From: Elysia marginata
Taxonomy: Eukaryota > Mollusca > Gastropoda > Plakobranchidae
Direction of reading: 5' to 3'
NCBI GenBank assembly: GCA_019649035.1
Contig: BMAT01013011.1
Coordinates: forward strand, 330,813 to 382,749
Length of the DNA stretch: 51,937 nt
Position 1 is the first letter of the stretch; each line of letters opens with the position of its first letter. The notes under the pieces are model-generated. The model did no database searches. It saw only the letters and a program-made list of their open reading frames with translations, and was not told where the DNA came from. This document shows positions 33,701 to 43,651 of the stretch, in pieces. The position numbers and the translations under genes are program-made.

Positions 33701-34252
33701 TCCTTTATTATTGTAAGAAAAAATCTATGAATTCAAATCCTTTCATTTTTTAAAAAAACTGGTCAGCACTAGATAATAAATTAAAAAAACATCAACTCCT
33801 GGGAAGTTTAATTAAGAAACTTTGTATTTTACCATCACTCTGCATGTAATTGGCTTTGTCTTTATTCTTTACCTACTGATTGTCCAGATGTTGATTGCCT
33901 TATGCCTCTTAATCTTACCATGTGTAAATAAAAAACATAATTATTATAGCTGATGCAGTTTAAATTTCACTTTTTTCTGTTTACACTATTCTAATAATCA
34001 GACAAGAACTACCCGACGGAGAGTTCCGGCAGAACTGTATCCGGAGAACTTGTGACAACATCAAGAACGATTCTCTCTGTGAGCAAGTTATCAAGTTATC
34101 TGGAGTGTGCTGTGCTCTGTGGTTTTACTTCTGAATGTCGCGCCGCCGAGTTCAACACTGACCTTTTGACGTGCACACTAACCGGAGACTACAGCTCTAG
34201 TGGCACCGGAACTAACCCACACGTTCTCACCTTCGTTAGACAAACTTTCTGA
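21497..34252 (+). CDS. Gene B: secreted CTLD-PAN/apple protein with 11.6-kb first intron, 228 aa
   Basis: Coding exons are 21497-21717, 33365-33579 and 34002-34252. They have exactly the exon lengths and intron phases of gene A, and the protein is 228 residues. Signal peptide, C46, VFIGL, WDDGT, the LCG cysteine, both glycosylation sequons and the four PAN cysteines are kept. The first intron (21718-33364) is 11,647 bp, against 1.3 kb in gene A, because it holds an RTE LINE, an LTR-like block, a piggyBac element, an I-type LINE fragment and another LINE tail. Donor GTAAAT and acceptor TTACAG remain intact. No stop or frameshift is visible, so the gene looks usable if the long intron is spliced. 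The exon 1 to exon 2 pairing rests on collinear intron homology with genes A and C; an undetected loss of function by the insertions is possible. Confidence 0.8.
21818..22389 (-). mobile_element. RTE-type LINE, 5'-truncated, in gene B intron 1
   Basis: An 11-bp target duplication ATTTGTACTTT flanks it (21807-21817, 22390-22400); unit A has the empty site near 8645. On the minus strand it encodes RIRAGWNCFRKNREIFLDD, LPTMTYGCQTWS, then KWKWAGHMARPQDNRW, SRGRQARRWRDDI and EEWRRGAEGLILQWM. This is the reverse-transcriptase thumb and C-terminus seen in RTE/BovB-like elements. Only one internal stop is visible. The 3' end is a TGATT pentanucleotide repeat (TTTGATTTGATT on the plus strand), as RTE elements have instead of poly(A). 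Confidence 0.85.
22640..23385. mobile_element. Possible solo LTR (fossil)
   Basis: About 740 bp are present in gene B intron 1 but absent at the same point in A and C. The block begins near TGTTGTCGC and ends near GTTACA, and carries a TATA-like CTATTTATAGG near 22970. No target duplication or coding part was found, so the assignment is weak. Confidence 0.25.
23386..25109. other. Gene B intron 1, inserted sequence
   Basis: About 23386-23710 matches gene C intron 1 (41400-41735). After that it is unique in this window, with AGATCT-rich stretches and the unrecognised minus-strand remnant. Confidence 0.4.
24475..24720 (-). other. Unrecognised coding-like remnant
   Basis: The minus strand reads TWHGILKFKFPYQIRVYTHA, then KEKRSYMPTMLTNYRTCRKL and FRKAVHHEVQQSTTLLLP. 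A separate minus-strand block near 24960-25020 reads HLFKRSKWKIVEVIEET and then, after a stop, GCSKIKE|GTAAGT, a good donor. Composition and length look protein-like but I do not recognise the family. It lies in intron 1 of gene B, in sequence unit A lacks. Confidence 0.25.
25114..27329 (+). mobile_element. piggyBac-type DNA transposon, 2.2 kb, degenerate
   Basis: TTAA lies at both ends (25110-25113, 27330-27333) with imperfect inverted ends CCTATTTTCAGCT and CCCATTGTCTGCT. TTAA duplication is the hallmark of piggyBac. Transposase remnants lie at 25935-26777 on the plus strand. The element sits in a 4.7-kb block of intron 1 of gene B that gene A lacks. Confidence 0.75.
25935..26777 (+). pseudogene. 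piggyBac transposase remnant
   Basis: The order of pieces follows PGBD3-like transposases: an acidic N-terminus (ADVYIMLSGDG, DSGYEDKADGS), the strand RGKFHYRCSTDDNIVVF with DNSVVTMASTN, then after a frameshift YNKDMGGVERIDQN and SSKKWWWPFL with NSWPLYR, and after further breaks LLAFKRQVAIVYLKVL and a C-terminal cysteine-rich finger (CIQCDEK, CMKC, CHIGC) ending at a stop at 26775-26777. Most of the catalytic core between about 26100 and 26150 is deleted. The first Asp of GGVDxxDQ is Glu. The normal length is about 550-600 residues; about half remains. Confidence 0.75.
27334..28100 (-). mobile_element. I-type LINE fragment with RNase H remnant
   Basis: Three minus-strand frames carry pieces in the right order: AGVYTQHLRG and STNYKAKFEA (RNase H start), ALVVLHALQSFAKAELRALL and HKVLLQRKPFHCNI (RNase H core), and RIALKLRAYNNDLRRHL with CPCC (the cysteine region after RNase H in I/Jockey-group elements). 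Frameshifts and stops separate them. It ends at the TTAA next to the piggyBac element. Confidence 0.65.
28186..30439. other. Gene B intron 1, mixed host and unique sequence
   Basis: 28186-28870 matches gene A intron 1 (9055-9740). 28870-30439 has no counterpart in A or C and no recognised gene. Confidence 0.4.
30451..30947 (-). mobile_element. 5'-truncated LINE tail in gene B intron 1
   Basis: The target duplication AATAAAACTTT is at 30440-30450 and 30948-30958. One open minus-strand frame ending at 30465 reads YIYSIFLYGADTWTLPQSEL, KIKYFGHIKR, DVLEGKIEGSRPRGRQRRRW and IDDITEWTGKDIHQ, the C-terminal region of a LINE reverse-transcriptase protein. It is unbroken over about 155 codons. The 3' tail is a GAGTAA-type short repeat. 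Unit A has no counterpart. Confidence 0.82.
30959..33364. other. Gene B intron 1, unique sequence then shared end
   Basis: 31200-31800 has short plus-strand coding-like pieces (TGDESVREVMKSLLSGGVTN) that I cannot assign. From about 33050 it matches gene C intron 1 (42465 on). Confidence 0.4.
33365..33579 (+). CDS. Gene B exon 2
   Basis: The acceptor is TTTACAG at 33358-33364. The exon reads KGPRESVFIGLHYQPELG, then LIMWDDGTSPRSDSPF, and ends TSNHTALCGN. About 35 of 213 bases differ from gene A. The donor is CC|GTGAGT. It lies 11.6 kb from its exon 1. Confidence 0.8.
34002..34252 (+). CDS. Gene B exon 3
   Basis: About 11 of 249 bases differ from gene A, most of them synonymous. All four PAN cysteines are kept. 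TGA is at 34250-34252. Confidence 0.85.
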
Positions 34253-34536
34253 TCTGTAATCATTAAACAGTTGTACTGATTGTTCGATCTAAAATTTGTT
34301 CGCGTTTTTCATACAATCTGTGTGTTTCGGGTCTCCTTAAAGGTGCGTGTACACCTTTCAAAAAATGGCATGCCGTTCCACTAGGAAGATATCCTTTCAA
34401 TTTTGCGTTCTGGAATCCACTGTGTAAACTTATCTTTTTTTAAAGGAGCGTCAATTTTATCACAAACGCTGTTGGTAAAGCAAAACAAGCTATAATCCCG
34501 CACTGTATCCTATGCCGGAAAACTTTTAGAAAATTC

Positions 34537-34542
34537 AATAAA
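34537..34542 (+). terminator. Candidate poly(A) signal, gene B
   Basis: AATAAA in the context TTCAATAAAATTAAAC is equivalent to 11076-11081 in unit A. A proximal ATTAAA is at 34262-34267. Confidence 0.35.
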
Positions 34543-36183
34543 ATTAAACAAATGTCCAGTCGTTTAACATGAAAGGCTTGTGAATATGGAGAGCAGAACA
34601 GATGTATACTTAAAACATACTATATTGATTCCACATTGGGAAATAACATGACCAATTAAATTGCTTTCTAACATGAAAACTACAGAAAAATACACAGAGT
34701 TCTTGTTATGGAATGAAAGATTTCTATGAATGGGAGTTTATTAAGTGAGGTGATTATAGCTCGTACTTGCACTCCTTTTTGTCCGTCTACTACGAACGGT
34801 AGAGGTAAGCTATGATTAAACTGACATTTTTTATGCCTATACTCAAAGCTCATGTTTAAAGCGCAAAAAATATACTGAGGTTACTGTACAAAACCCAGCA
34901 AAATATCGATGTTTTAATTATAGCTTAGAGCTGTCTAGACCCAGATCTAGGCGCAATTTTAAAACTCATTATAGATGAAATGTAAGTAAATACTCGATCT
35001 AGATTATACCTTCTACGATTTTTTTTGTGTTAAGAGCTTGATCTCGATGTAAACTTTAATATTGTTCAGAACTGCAGAGCTCTAGATCTATTATATCCAT
35101 TCCATTAATAACGCCCTTAGCTATATCCAAAGAACCTCAAAGTTGGACCAATGTAGCTTTCTTAACAAAGTCAGCATCGGTGCCCAAGCGTTCCAGCAAC
35201 TGATACAGTCTGCTGCCAAATGTGGTCATACAGGATACTAAATCCAGCCCATATAACTGAGCCTAAGCGACCTATCTTGCGAAACGATCTCTTTGTCTCA
35301 TGCAAAAGGTCTTACCTGGAAATATTATTTCATCTTAGAGAAATTGATTAATCTCAGCTTGCCACAGCCAAGGAGGAAATAGTGGATGGTAAAAAATTAA
35401 CAGGCGTAAGAGCGCCAAATCTTTGTCACCACTCTGGCTGTGTGCGCAAGGCTTTTGTCATTGTGTAAAACGACGCTGTCGTCCATATTTTTATCCTTAT
35501 TGCAAGGCCACAGTAACTATCTCATTAAACTTTCAGTTTGCATTTACATTAGTAACTGCTGGAACATCTCACGCAAAAAGTGCCCTTTTAAAAACCATCA
35601 TGAAATTTACCCAACCTACGGGGCGCTTTTTTTTAGAAGGAGCTAAACGTCTTTTCAAATTAATTATGACTTACAAAAAGGTCTGGACCTCATATCCAGT
35701 ATAATACAAGCCAAATATCTTAACAAACATTCAAAAATGTTCACTCCTTCATACCTCCCCTTTCTCTAAATCACGAGGGAATATGTCCCCTCAAATTTGC
35801 GACATCCATTTTGTTGTAAGAAGACTAGCCATAGAGGGTAGAAAAAAAACCGTATATGAAAATATATTTCCTTAAATTTATTGATATCATCATATAAAAA
35901 TTTTTTATGCCTCACTAAAAAAAGATATATTTTCTGGAAATTGTAGATTTTACAGACAATAGAAAGGTACTTTCTGAACAAACCTTGAACATGTAGGCCT
36001 AGTAATAGATCTTAGTATAGATATAAATTATATCTATAGGAAACATCCAAACCTTGTTCTCTGTTTATATCATTAAGGTTGTTGAGAATATCATTTGATA
36101 ACTCTTTTAAAAACTGCCTTTTTTGTAGGAAAATTACTCAAAACTACATGTCGATGACAGGCACATCAACATGTACCGGCCAT

Positions 36184-36708
36184 CTTTTATTAATTACACT
36201 TTTGTAGTGAACGTTATGTCCAAATCTGTCAAACTTGCAAGGTCTGGTGTGAACTTAAGCTAATTTTATTGAAATTTCAATAGAATCTGTAACATATTTA
36301 TGGAAATTTTAAACTGTTCAGTGTTGAGTTCCCATAAACACAGCGTGTCATGGAACACTTTTGCCTCTACAATAAAATAAACTGAGTGAACCTCATAAAA
36401 ACTGTAGTAGTTTTTCAATAATGGGTAGCCTAGAACCTCCAACCAAAAATAACCCATAAAACACGCATACTTTTAGAATTATAAACTTCTATCGGAGTGA
36501 ATCGTTAATGTCATCAATATGTGAGGAGCTGTAACTATAATAGTTTTTACCCTTCCAGGGATAACATTTTTTCATCTTTTTGCTTTCACATTAGTTAAAT
36601 AGATAATTTGTCTATACTATAGACACAATTTAAAGTGCTTTAGGGGAGTTTATTTTTTTCACCTCAATAACCATGTTTCATGAACCAACTTATGGGAATG
36701 ACTCACAT
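36184..36708. mobile_element. Part of the same inverted-repeat element, opposite orientation (unit B)
   Basis: The segment is the reverse complement of A 14286-14579 plus 15472-15750, without the LINE. It ends in a terminal arm at 36645-36708 followed by the same right flank as in unit A. The left arm and most of the box array are missing. One box, in inverted orientation, is at 36210-36221. Confidence 0.6.
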
Positions 36709-36857
36709 TCAATTTAAAAAAAGGGGAAGAAGAAAAGGCGGTTTGCACAATATCATCATTGGAGTGAAGACAGGCCTTTGCGCTAAAATGTTCTTAAATA
36801 GACCCAGATTAAAATCTTTCCGATTTGATCGTAAGAGATCAGTCTGTTGTCCAATAA

Positions 36858-37445
36858 AGTGATAAGACGACGTGTGACAACGATACACTGCTTTAAGACT
36901 TTTTTCGTAAGTGATAAGGACATTTTATTACCTAAGAATGATTCTCTTTTTTTTAACTTCTAAAAGAGCTTAAACCTAATTCTATATGCTATATCTTCTT
37001 TCGTGGTCTCTTTTAGGTATATGTATGTTGTTTGACCAAGTTTATTGTAGTTTTTAACTTTTTCGATTTCTTGGTTTTCTATAGATACTTTGTTTTAACA
37101 GGGTCAACTTGTCTTTTATTTTGTTTTTCTTTGTGCATTTTAGCCCTACAGTTTCACTGATGGTGTTAGGTGTATTCATTTGAATTCCATATGTTGTGGT
37201 GTTTCTGTGACAAGGGCTACATCATAAGCAAATGTCAGGTGTGTTAAGGTTTCCGCTTTGCACCATGTGTCAACTCTTATTTCTTGAATTGGTTTTCGAT
37301 TGCCGCCGGAAACAACATTAGGAGATTAGATCTTCTTGTATAACCCCACTATTTATGGGAAATGGTTCTGCATCCATGTTGTCAATATGCATGCGAGCTG
37401 TGACATTGTGCTATGCAAGTATCTACCTTAAAATCGCAGGACTAA
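36858..37445 (-). mobile_element. Old RTE-like LINE reverse-transcriptase fragment (unit B)
   Basis: This is the orthologous copy of 17045-17640, at the same place relative to the gene and diverged by point changes and small indels. It dates the LINE insertion before the A/B duplication. Confidence 0.6.
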
Positions 37446-38903
37446 ACTCACAGTTCCCAACTGTATTAATTTCGAATTAAGGGCGGCTGACAGGGAGTGT
37501 CACATATTGCATGAAGTAGGGGGTGGACCCATAGCTTAAATGAGTTCTGCAGTTGTTTGCATGACTACCTTACTAAACAACTGACAGAAGGAATATAATT
37601 ATGACAATTACATCTCTTATAGTGGTTGGTGCGTTTTCCAAAATAGGAACTTGAACATTTTTAAATGTTTAGCGTGATTGCCCACACTCACGCCATTGCC
37701 ACTGAGCAAATATATCTTGAAAAGGGGCATACTCATATAAAGTGGAACCATAAAGCAGCGGAAAGAAATTTAAAGAAAAATATTGTGGTATAATTATTCT
37801 ACAAGTAATGTACCTCACACATAACGTTTTTAAATTTTATGACAGACTCACTGCCGTTTACAAATCACTTTTGCCTGGGAGTCCAACTATTGTCGGTGTG
37901 ACAGCCACAAGTTGGAGAATTCACCTTGTTTTTGGTCCATGCTAATAGCTGGAAATCTTTCCCCGAACCACAAGGGCTTAGTACATAGTTACACCAAAAA
38001 ACATCTACAGTGGTGCGAGGATATTTAAGGGAAAGATTTTAAACCACTCACAGTAGAAAAAACAGGACTTTCTGTGGATGTTTACGACGTTTATGACAAT
38101 TTGCCAAATTAGAACTGTACAGTCTTTTTCTAAAAAGTTACGCCTATTAAGTTCTAGACAGGGCAGTTGTCTAAATAATCCCACTTTCTTTTGAGAAAAA
38201 AGTATTTGAAAATATCCAATATTACAATGGTCATTCTATTTAATAAAAATGTTTTAGAATTATTTTTTCAAAGGATCCAAAAAGAAACGCAAACATAATA
38301 AAGAATCAATTAGTTACAATTTTTGGCCCATTTTAAGTGCATTTTTCAAAGAGAATAGAAAAGAGTGTAATTTTTAAAAATGGTGACTATAATCACCTGA
38401 ACAAAAAAGCAACAACAGTGGTGCTGGTTTCCAGTACTTGCCTACGATTTTTAAGCCAGTAAATTCATACCCCTTAGTTTCCGCAACATAAAAATCACAA
38501 CAACTCTCTCCAACTCGCATAAAAACGGGCGCATAAAACGGAATTGTCATTCGAGGCTTGATTGGCTCGATCGTAGAGCTCTTAAGTAGACTTCAGAGGT
38601 AGGATGCGCCCATAGGAAAAAATCGCCTCATCAGAGGTTTCATGTAGATCATTCAAATCAAACAAAATCTAACCTATAAACTAGATAAAATACTAGTACA
38701 TGTTCCCATGTTACAAACCTGCCTTACGCTTTTGCAAGAAGGTTTATTTAAATTTCATGCAAATATATACCCCAGATATTTAGGTACATTGGCTAAAATA
38801 ATCCGAGTCAAAGATGTCGTTGCCATTGGAATAAAATTCGAACATCTCTAGTTAGGAGTAAATACTACACTATGATACACCTTCTGAGCTATTTTTAAAC
38901 ATA

Positions 38904-38943
38904 TCTCTCTCTGTCTCTCTTTCTACTTCTCTCTCTCTCTCTG

Positions 38944-38986
<43 letters not shown>
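38904..38986. repeat. (CT)n microsatellite at end of unit B
   Basis: Equivalent of 19519-19672, shorter, with the same flanking block at 38805. Confidence 0.95.
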
Positions 38987-38988
<2 letters not shown>

Positions 38989-40375
38989 AATTCTCTCTTT
39001 CTGTATGTATTTCGGCTTCTATCTCTTTGTCAATCAATATGTCTCTCAATTTGTTCCTTCCTTTTCTTTGTTTTATTCTCATCTGTACTTTTTTTCGCTG
39101 TTGTTTTAATTTCTATTTTTCTTAACCCATATATTAATAACAGTTAAAAATTAACTTTATTAAATTTATGTCTTTTGTTTATCTGCTCCGGCTCTCTTAC
39201 ATCTGTAGTTGTAATCTTATAGCTGCTTTACTTGATTTACAAATCTGAGGAAGAAAACAAACAGCATAGTCAATACTTTTTTTAAAGTAGACCCTGCACG
39301 GGAGTAATCCAAGGTGACCCTGCTTGTTTTTTCCCGTTCCTGAATTCGAACTCGACAAGGACATTAGCAATAAATATTAAAACGAACAAAAAGTAATACA
39401 ACGAGATTCAATGTAATAGATAGTTGTTTTGGATGAAGGTGGGGTTTGTAAAGAAAAGCAACACGAGCAATGAAATAGGTCAGTCTCTCGCTTTAAAAAA
39501 AAATTAAAGCGATGCTCTTCTTTCTCGTCTGTTTTTTTTCCTTATCAGACCTGTTGTGCATGCGATAAAATTATGTTTTTTCAAATTACGTGTTTTGTTT
39601 CGATTCCTTTGTCCCTCACCACTTCAGATTTTTATCATCCTTTTCTTTTTTTTCTTTTCTGCCTTTTCATTTCGTTTACTTCAACTACTCTTAGTGTTCT
39701 TTTTTATTTACTCTGCAAGTACTTAAAATATAACTATACCCTTAAAAGAACGAAAGCTTGAAAGAAACATGAATGTGTATTCTAGTGTCAAACAAGGTAT
39801 AATACAATTTTTGCGACGGTCTATGTTTAAAACAATGCCTGCTAAACGGAAACAAACTTCAAGGCCAATACACAATGCACTGAAAACACACAAGTCGAGC
39901 ACCTATATGAAACAAGCCTACTATTGTCGAAAACTAAATTATAATGGTAAAGGATATACTTAGGTTTCAATAGTAACAAGTTTAAATTTCTTTGATGCTT
40001 TTTTTGAGCCGACAATCATTATGTTGATATTAAGCTAGTATTGTTGGCGTACTTTTATTTCTACAAATATGAAAGGGTCTTTATATAGAAAAAATCGAAG
40101 AGGAAAGGAAAGATAGCAGTTTATAACCCTATAAATCAATTTCTGACCCACCCTTCTCCGTATTCTTCTCTGCATGCACTGTGTGTAAATAGTAATATAG
40201 ATTACTAGAGCGTTTAAAAGAAAATACAACCAATGAGGTTAAAAAAACAACACCCAACCCATTTATTATTGTTTTTCTCAATGAAATAATCCGGGTCGCT
40301 GAGGCACAAAAAAGTAAATTCTCTTTTTTTTTTTTTTTTTTGCTAAAGCCTGTTTTTAACTTTAACTTATTAGAT

Positions 40376-40385
40376 GTCACGTGCA
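40376..40385 (+). promoter_or_regulatory. E-box/CRE-like site upstream of gene C
   Basis: The same GTCACGTGCA decamer occurs 481 bp before the gene C start, kept although bases on both sides differ from A and B. Confidence 0.35.
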
Positions 40386-40856
40386 TCAGCCGACATCGCG
40401 TTTAATAATGCTTTTCAAATACAGGGAGTAGGCCCAGTGAGAAGGTGAGAGTCACATAAAAGAAGCGTGTCATTTGATTGGATAGTGGATGTCATGGAGA
40501 GCGCTGTCCAGTTTTACTGAGCAAACAAAAGACTTAGTTTTGTTGCCTCTTGGAAATGCTTTGTTGGTTTGGACTGGCAAGATGTACTTTGGAATTTTAG
40601 AGCAAACCGGTAGTCTTGTTGATATTTTCTGAAACTTGACACTGTATTTTCTGCTGAAGTTTTAGCTCGATTAATAACTTTAGAATGTTCACGATAATAT
40701 TAGTTGGCAAATCACTGGTTCTAACTCAGATTACGCCTAGTGTTACGCACACATTGTTTTTAGTTTACGTAACTGTAAGATTTTTTTTTTTAACGGGGAC
40801 GTCTTCCTCTTGATCTGTACACAAGTTATTATACCTCTAGTCTACGTTGAGAAAAG

Positions 40857-41077
40857 ATGATGAGACAGAGGCACTGGTTTTTAATATACAACAGCTTTAC
40901 TGTGGTGTCCTTTCTTGTCTCCACGCATGGCAAAATGTTTGATTTTCTTTTTATAGAGGAACTCAGAAACAGTACAAGTCATGAGGAATTCTGTAAGGAC
41001 TTAGGATACGATGGTCTTGCAGTCCTAAGCACACCTGAAGCTTTTGGATACGCACTGAAAATTACCGATCAAGTGAG
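40857..41077 (+). CDS. Gene C exon 1
   Basis: It ends GTGAG|GTAAAT. The most diverged signal peptide of the three copies lies here, followed by a well-kept KMFDFLFIEE block and RNSTS glycosylation site. Confidence 0.83.
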
Positions 41078-43645
41078 GTAAATGCTTGTATTTTTTAAGT
41101 AGGTTAAAGCTAACAAAAAAAAACTTATAAGAACTCTTGGATTGAACCGGTGGATTTAGAAATTTTGTACTCTGTCTTTTCCTAAATCAATTTATTCTTT
41201 GTGTAGTATGTTATGTATGGATGTGGGAATCAAAAAGTGGTTATATAAATCAAAAACAAAATGTTACTGTTTGAGATTTTGAGCTTTAATTAAAAATATG
41301 CAAAAGTTTTGGAAGTCTAGCCCTTTAGTATGTTTTTTATTTTCAAAATTATGGCAAAGATAAGTTAGATAAAGAAAAAAAATAGATACATAAAATTGTC
41401 TTTTTCTCTCTTCCTAAAAACATTTCAGAAAACTGGTTCACAAAAATATTAACAATTGTAATCACACAACTTTAAAGTTACATAAAATAAAATCACAGAA
41501 ATCGAAAATTGAGTGAAATCACAGACGAAGAAAATCTGGTGGGACCCCCTCCTATGAATTCGATCTTAGCTAGCATTAGCTAAAACTAGTCCTGAGCCTA
41601 AATTATAAAAGTAGTTGGAATAGAACTAAAACGGGAATCTAGATTTCGATATATATTTAATTATCGACAAAGAACATCGAAACTAGAAAGCTATTACTAT
41701 GTTAGACTAAATTCTAACTTTTATTTACTATTTGCTAGACGTATTAGTTGCCAATTCGTCTTTGCCTTAGTTGATTAGAAAAAAGATTATCAGGAGTTGT
41801 GACTTTTGGGAGCCAAATTTTTTTTCCCAAGTTGCCATGACTCTATCTTTCTCATCTGAGGCGTGTACGGTTGCATAGCAAGAGCTTTCACGAGGAACAG
41901 GCACACGGTTTGGCGCAACCGTTCCTTTTCCAAGGCAACGCTGTCCTGGCAAAAGAATTGAGTCAAATCAATACAAGACTATGTCAGAAAACCTATTCAT
42001 TGAGTAGCGTTTGGTACAAACTTTTAATAATAGTAAAGATTATCGAAATACCCCTTTAGCGCAAATGACTACTTTCAACTTTGAAATTTGAACAGGAAAA
42101 AATTCAACCAATCAACGTGGTAAGTTTACCGCGCACTACCTTAGGCCTGTTGCATAGCGTGAGCACTCGTAACGAGCAGGCAAACAGATTTTCGCAAACG
42201 TTCTTCATCCTAAGCAACGCTCTTTTGGGCGAACGTTTTTTTTTTTCATAGCGACCACTTTTCATAAGATGACGACAACATATTTTAAAATGCTGACGAC
42301 CTTTTTGGAATGGAGATTATTTTACGTTGCTAGCAACATAGTTTGGTCAAATCAATAAAAGACTGTCTATGTCAGAAAACTTGTTCGTTAAGTTCCGTTG
42401 GATACATAGTTTTAAAATTAGTAAAGATCAACGAAATGTCTTTTTAGCGCACAGCCAAATATGCGTGATTTAAATAAATCTCAAAATCGCAATCAGTACT
42501 AGATATTATCTCAGGTGTAGTAAGTTTTAAAACACTTTCCTATTTTAAAAAGTGTGGCATAGGGTGAGAAAGTGTTATATTAATACTGAATAAGAGATTA
42601 TGTTATAGTCAGAGGTTAAGTTATCATAAAAATCAAAATTTAAAAACCGCAACTTTAGTGAGAGTATTTAGGCGCATTTCGGTTAAATTTCCCCTCGAAG
42701 TTTTTGTTTCTGTATTGGAAGTTACGATGTTTTAGCAAACTAGATCTAGATTCAATAAAATATTTACCGATATGAGTTTTTTACAGGAAGAGTTCCAGGG
42801 AGAGCGTCTTTATTGGTCTTCACTACCAGCTAGAGCTTGGCCTGATAATGTGGGATGACGGCACTTCTCCCAGGTCGGACTCACCGTTTCTGGACGATCT
42901 TGTAGTTGTTGGTCCAATTTATTCATTTGGCCGTCTGGACTGGATTGGCAATGTCAAAATGGGAGCTGGAGCTAACAACATTACTGCGTTATGCGGAAAA
43001 CGTGAGTCACGTGATCTATGTTTTTTGTATGCTAACCCTTCTTCTGATTTAAAAACTTTAAAAAATTATTAATTAAATAAGATAACATTATTAATGTAAG
43101 AAAAAATTAACCTATTAACCCATATTCTTTCAAGAAATTTCTCTTTTTTAAAAACTAACAAATGTACGCTAGATAATAAGTAAACAAAAAAAGAACCAAC
43201 ACCTTGAAAGTTTAATTAGGAAACTCTGTATGTTACCATATCCCGCATTTAATTGGCTCTGTTTTTGTTCTTTACTTACCATTTGTTATAAGGTTGATTG
43301 TCTTATGCTTCTCAATCTTAAAAAAGTTATCATAGCTGATGCAGTTTATATCATAATGTGTGTTTTTCTGTTTCTACACTATTCTTTTAATCAGACAAGA
43401 ACTACCCAACGGAGAGCTCCGGCAGAACTGTATCTGGAGAACTTGTGACAACATCAAGAACGATTCTCTCTTTGAGCAAGTTATCAAGTTATCTGGAGTG
43501 TGCTGTGCTATGTGGTTTTACTTCTGAATGTCGTGCTGCCGAGTTCAACACTGACCTTTTGACGTGCACACTAACCGGAGCCTACAGCTCTAGTGGCACG
43601 GGAATTAACCCACACGTTCTCACCTATGTTCGACAAACTTTCTGA
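40857..43645 (+). CDS. Gene C: secreted CTLD-PAN/apple protein, 228 aa
   Basis: Coding exons are 40857-41077, 42787-43001 and 43395-43645, again 221, 215 and 251 bp with phases 2 and 1. Introns are 1709 and 393 bp. The protein is 228 residues without breaks. The N-terminus differs (MMRQRHWF instead of MMELSYWF) and the Cys at position 25, at the end of the signal peptide, is Gly. C46, VFIGL, WDDGT, LCG, both glycosylation sequons (the second now NIT) and the PAN cysteines are kept. Two things set it apart: the pyrimidine-AG site about 60 bp upstream of the start in A and B is lost, and similarity to A and B stops a few bases after the stop codon. It may therefore use different untranslated regions. 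Confidence 0.82.
41871..42463 (+). repeat. 279-bp tandem duplication in gene C intron 1
   Basis: TTGCATAGC, the CAGGCA segment, GCAACGCT, GGTCAAATCAATA-like and ACTATGTCAGAAAAC elements occur in the same order from 41871 and from 42150. The second copy has about 110 bp extra. Confidence 0.6.
42787..43001 (+). CDS. Gene C exon 2
   Basis: The acceptor is TTTTTTACAG. The exon reads KSSRESVFIGLHYQLELG, then LIMWDDGTSPRSDSPF, and ends NNITALCGK. In its second half nearly all differences from gene B change the amino acid. The donor is AAAC|GTGAGT. Confidence 0.83.
43395..43645 (+). CDS. Gene C exon 3
   Basis: The acceptor is TTTAATCAG. About 13 of 249 bases differ from gene B, with about 8 synonymous. 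The protein ends YVRQTF, TGA at 43643-43645. Confidence 0.84.
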
Positions 43646-43651
43646 TTTGTA

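Larger units (their letters stand above)
19947..39268 (+). repeat. Tandem duplication unit B (about 19.3 kb)
   Basis: It is collinear with unit A but expanded inside intron 1 (21818-22389, about 22630-23380, about 23510-28185, about 28870-33050). Its 3' flank 34253-39268 matches A 10791-19946 apart from the terminal-inverted-repeat element region. Confidence 0.75.
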
